Origin: Hyphomicrobiales bacterium
Lineage (GTDB): Bacteria > Pseudomonadota > Alphaproteobacteria > Rhizobiales > SZUA-8
Reading direction: 5' to 3'
NCBI GenBank assembly: GCA_003232175.1
Contig: QILX01000224.1
Coordinates: 1-8,090, forward strand
Length of the DNA: 8,090 bases
Shown here: positions 6,985 to 8,090 of the stretch, piece by piece
Position numbering within the stretch: the first letter of the stretch is position 1
Layout: every line of letters begins with the position of its first letter
Made by a program: the position numbers and the translations under genes
The notes under the pieces: model-generated
The model's database searches: none
The model's input: only the letters and a program-made list of their open reading frames with translations
What the model was told of the DNA's origin: nothing

Positions 6985-7413
6985 TGTCTCTAACGTCCCC
7001 CTAGCCAAATCTGGCCCTTGAAATTTCACCTTCGGAATGGTGTCCTAAATCACCTTCGATTCGTCCTGACGCGGCGTCGAGTCGGAAAAGAGAAAATCAC
7101 ACGCTCTCTGAAACCACAAAGAGATGGTCGCCGCAACCTCAAAGCGGCCAAACGCGCCGGAATAGTGATGGAATTTACCGATCAATTGAGGCGGTGGCGA
7201 AAAGAATGCCCGGTCATGTATACTGTCCTTGGTGATTTACCTTGGTGTCGCGCAATGATGATAACCGACTTTGGCACGCACTTACGTCTTTGTTCGTCGC
7301 GGGCCATATTGTCTAACCCTATGGTCGGCTAAGCGAGTAATGTGTGAGCCGGCGGCGGCAGCCGAATGTGGAAATACCATCGGACTCCCCGTGAAAATTG
7401 TCTTGGAGCAGCT
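6985..7413. other. Divergent intergenic region between coxB and the IalB-family gene
   Basis: About 430 bases lie between the two divergent starts. No conserved gene is recognised here. A 104-codon plus-strand frame (7018-7332) starts at TTG, has no ribosome site and an arginine-rich unremarkable product, and is probably not coding. Promoters for both directions should lie here. The only weak candidates are a minus-strand pair at 7181-7186 (ATTGAT) and 7159-7164 (TATTCC) for coxB, and a plus-strand TATACT at 7219-7224 with a poor -35. Short repeats are present: TCACCTTCG at 7026-7034 and 7050-7058, CCTTGGTG at 7227-7234 and 7240-7247, and the palindrome GACGCGGCGTC at 7068-7078. None matches a regulator site I can name. 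Confidence 0.5.
7405..7408 (+). promoter_or_regulatory. Ribosome binding site for the IalB-family gene
   Basis: GGAG lies five bases before the GTG at 7414 and supports that non-ATG start. Confidence 0.55.
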
Positions 7414-8090
7414 GTGACGAACTCGCGAATTATAATAATTGCCTTCGGCATCGTGGCCCTGATCGCCTCTTCGGGAGCGGCCTATCTGGCGATGTCGGTA
7501 TTTGATGGGAGCGAGCCGGTGTCAATGCCCGCCCAGGCTCAGTCCAATCCTCCCGCGGCCATTGCCGAGCCTGCCACAAGTCCCGCCGAGGCCGAAGCGC
7601 CGCTGCAAACCGCCCAGGCCGTTGATCCGCCCAGACCGGGAGGATTTCCCGCAACCCCGGGGGAAGCCGCTAATCAGAGCGGTATCATGAACGGCAAGGG
7701 ATTTTTGAAAAACCAGCACGGCGACTGGAGCGAACTTTGTCAGGCCGCCTCCGGCCCCGGCGCCGAACGGTGCATCCTGGTGCAGAATATCGAATCCGCC
7801 AACCGGCCCGGATTTGGTCTGGCGACCGTAGTCCGCAAAGTGCCGGCCAGTACCGGATCGACGACAATGATGCATATCTATGTGCCCTTGGGGATATATC
7901 TGCCCAAGGGCTTGGGTCTTCAGATCGACGAACAGCTGATCGGCAATACACCGTTCTGGTCCTGCATCCCCTTCCAGTGCGAGGCGCGGGTGACCCTGCC
8001 GCCGGAACTGATCGAGCAGTTGGGCAAAGGCCAAAGAGCGCTTTATGCGGTCTACGAAAATCCGACAAAGGGCACCGTCCTGCCGATATC
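7414..8090 (+). CDS. IalB-family (invasion-associated locus B) envelope protein, 3' end cut
   Basis: The frame starts at a GTG with a good ribosome site and stays open for 225 codons to the window edge. An N-terminal hydrophobic segment (about 5-27) is a membrane anchor or signal sequence. It is followed by a Pro/Ala/Glu-rich linker (about 33-90) and then the IalB domain. That domain shows HGDWSELC (102-109), CILVQ (120-124), YVPLGIYLPKGLGLQIDEQL (156-175), and two late cysteines in WSCIPFQCEA (182-191). The four cysteines (109, 120, 184, 189) are consistent with two disulfides in the periplasm. The family is named for a Bartonella invasion protein, but homologues are common in free-living alphaproteobacteria and their general role is unknown. 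The usual C-terminal SLxGF-like end should lie a few tens of residues beyond the edge. The gene is divergent from coxB. Confidence 0.88.
   Translation, partial: MTNSRIIIIAFGIVALIASSGAAYLAMSVFDGSEPVSMPAQAQSNPPAAIAEPATSPAEAEAPLQTAQAVDPPRPGGFPATPGEAANQSGIMNGKGFLKNQHGDWSELCQAASGPGAERCILVQNIESANRPGFGLATVVRKVPASTGSTTMMHIYVPLGIYLPKGLGLQIDEQLIGNTPFWSCIPFQCEARVTLPPELIEQLGKGQRALYAVYENPTKGTVLPI

Noticed and set aside
7271..7290. Possible sigma-54 promoter (TGGCACG) upstream of the IalB-family gene
   Set aside because: The -24-like TGGCACG is present, but the required GC at the fixed -12 spacing is absent (CG is found instead).
7018..7332. 104-codon plus-strand open frame in the coxB-IalB gap
   Set aside because: It begins with TTG, has no ribosome site, gives an arginine-rich product with no recognisable domain, and overlaps the coxB start region. 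It is more likely a chance frame in a regulatory gap.
1..8090. Mobile element, CRISPR array, tRNA/rRNA or new defence system
   Set aside because: No transposase or integrase motifs, regularly spaced repeats or RNA-gene sequence were seen on either strand. The window is accounted for by an aa3 oxidase cluster and its neighbours.

Overview
The window holds an aa3-type cytochrome c oxidase (complex IV) locus in the usual alphaproteobacterial order. The organism is probably an alphaproteobacterium. This rests on the gene order coxB-coxA-ctaB-coxF-ctaG-coxC-DUF983-SURF1, on the fairly high GC content, and on a neighbouring IalB-family gene, a family common in that class. The genus cannot be read from the sequence.

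Layout, right to left on the minus strand: coxB (subunit II, CuA), coxA (subunit I, haem a and haem a3/CuB), ctaB (haem O synthase), a 52-codon coxF-like gene, ctaG (Cox11, CuB insertion), coxC (subunit III), a DUF983 zinc-ribbon-like membrane protein, SURF1 (assembly), and the 5' part of an M32 carboxypeptidase (carboxypeptidase Taq family) that runs off the left edge. Genes are tightly packed. Start and stop codons overlap at ctaB/coxF (TGATG), DUF983/SURF1 (TGATG) and SURF1/M32 (GTGA), and the ctaG ribosome-binding site overlaps the coxF stop. The wider gaps are coxA-ctaB (64 nt, with a strong GC hairpin), coxC-DUF983 (114 nt) and ctaG-coxC (53 nt).

On the right, a gap of about 430 nt separates coxB from a divergent plus-strand gene. 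That gene encodes an IalB-family envelope protein and is cut off by the right edge. The gap should carry the promoters for both directions, but no convincing promoter stands out.

Together the genes supply the three catalytic-core subunits plus factors for haem modification (CtaB), CuB insertion (CtaG) and haem a3-site assembly (SURF1). The haem A synthase gene ctaA is not in the window. All catalytic and metal-binding residues checked in CoxA, CoxB, CtaG and CtaB are present, so the oxidase appears functional. This is mostly an ordinary housekeeping region. The less routine points are the M32 peptidase coupled to the operon end, the tiny coxF gene, the post-coxA hairpin and the divergent IalB gene. 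I found no mobile element, CRISPR array, RNA gene or evident new defence or biosynthetic system.
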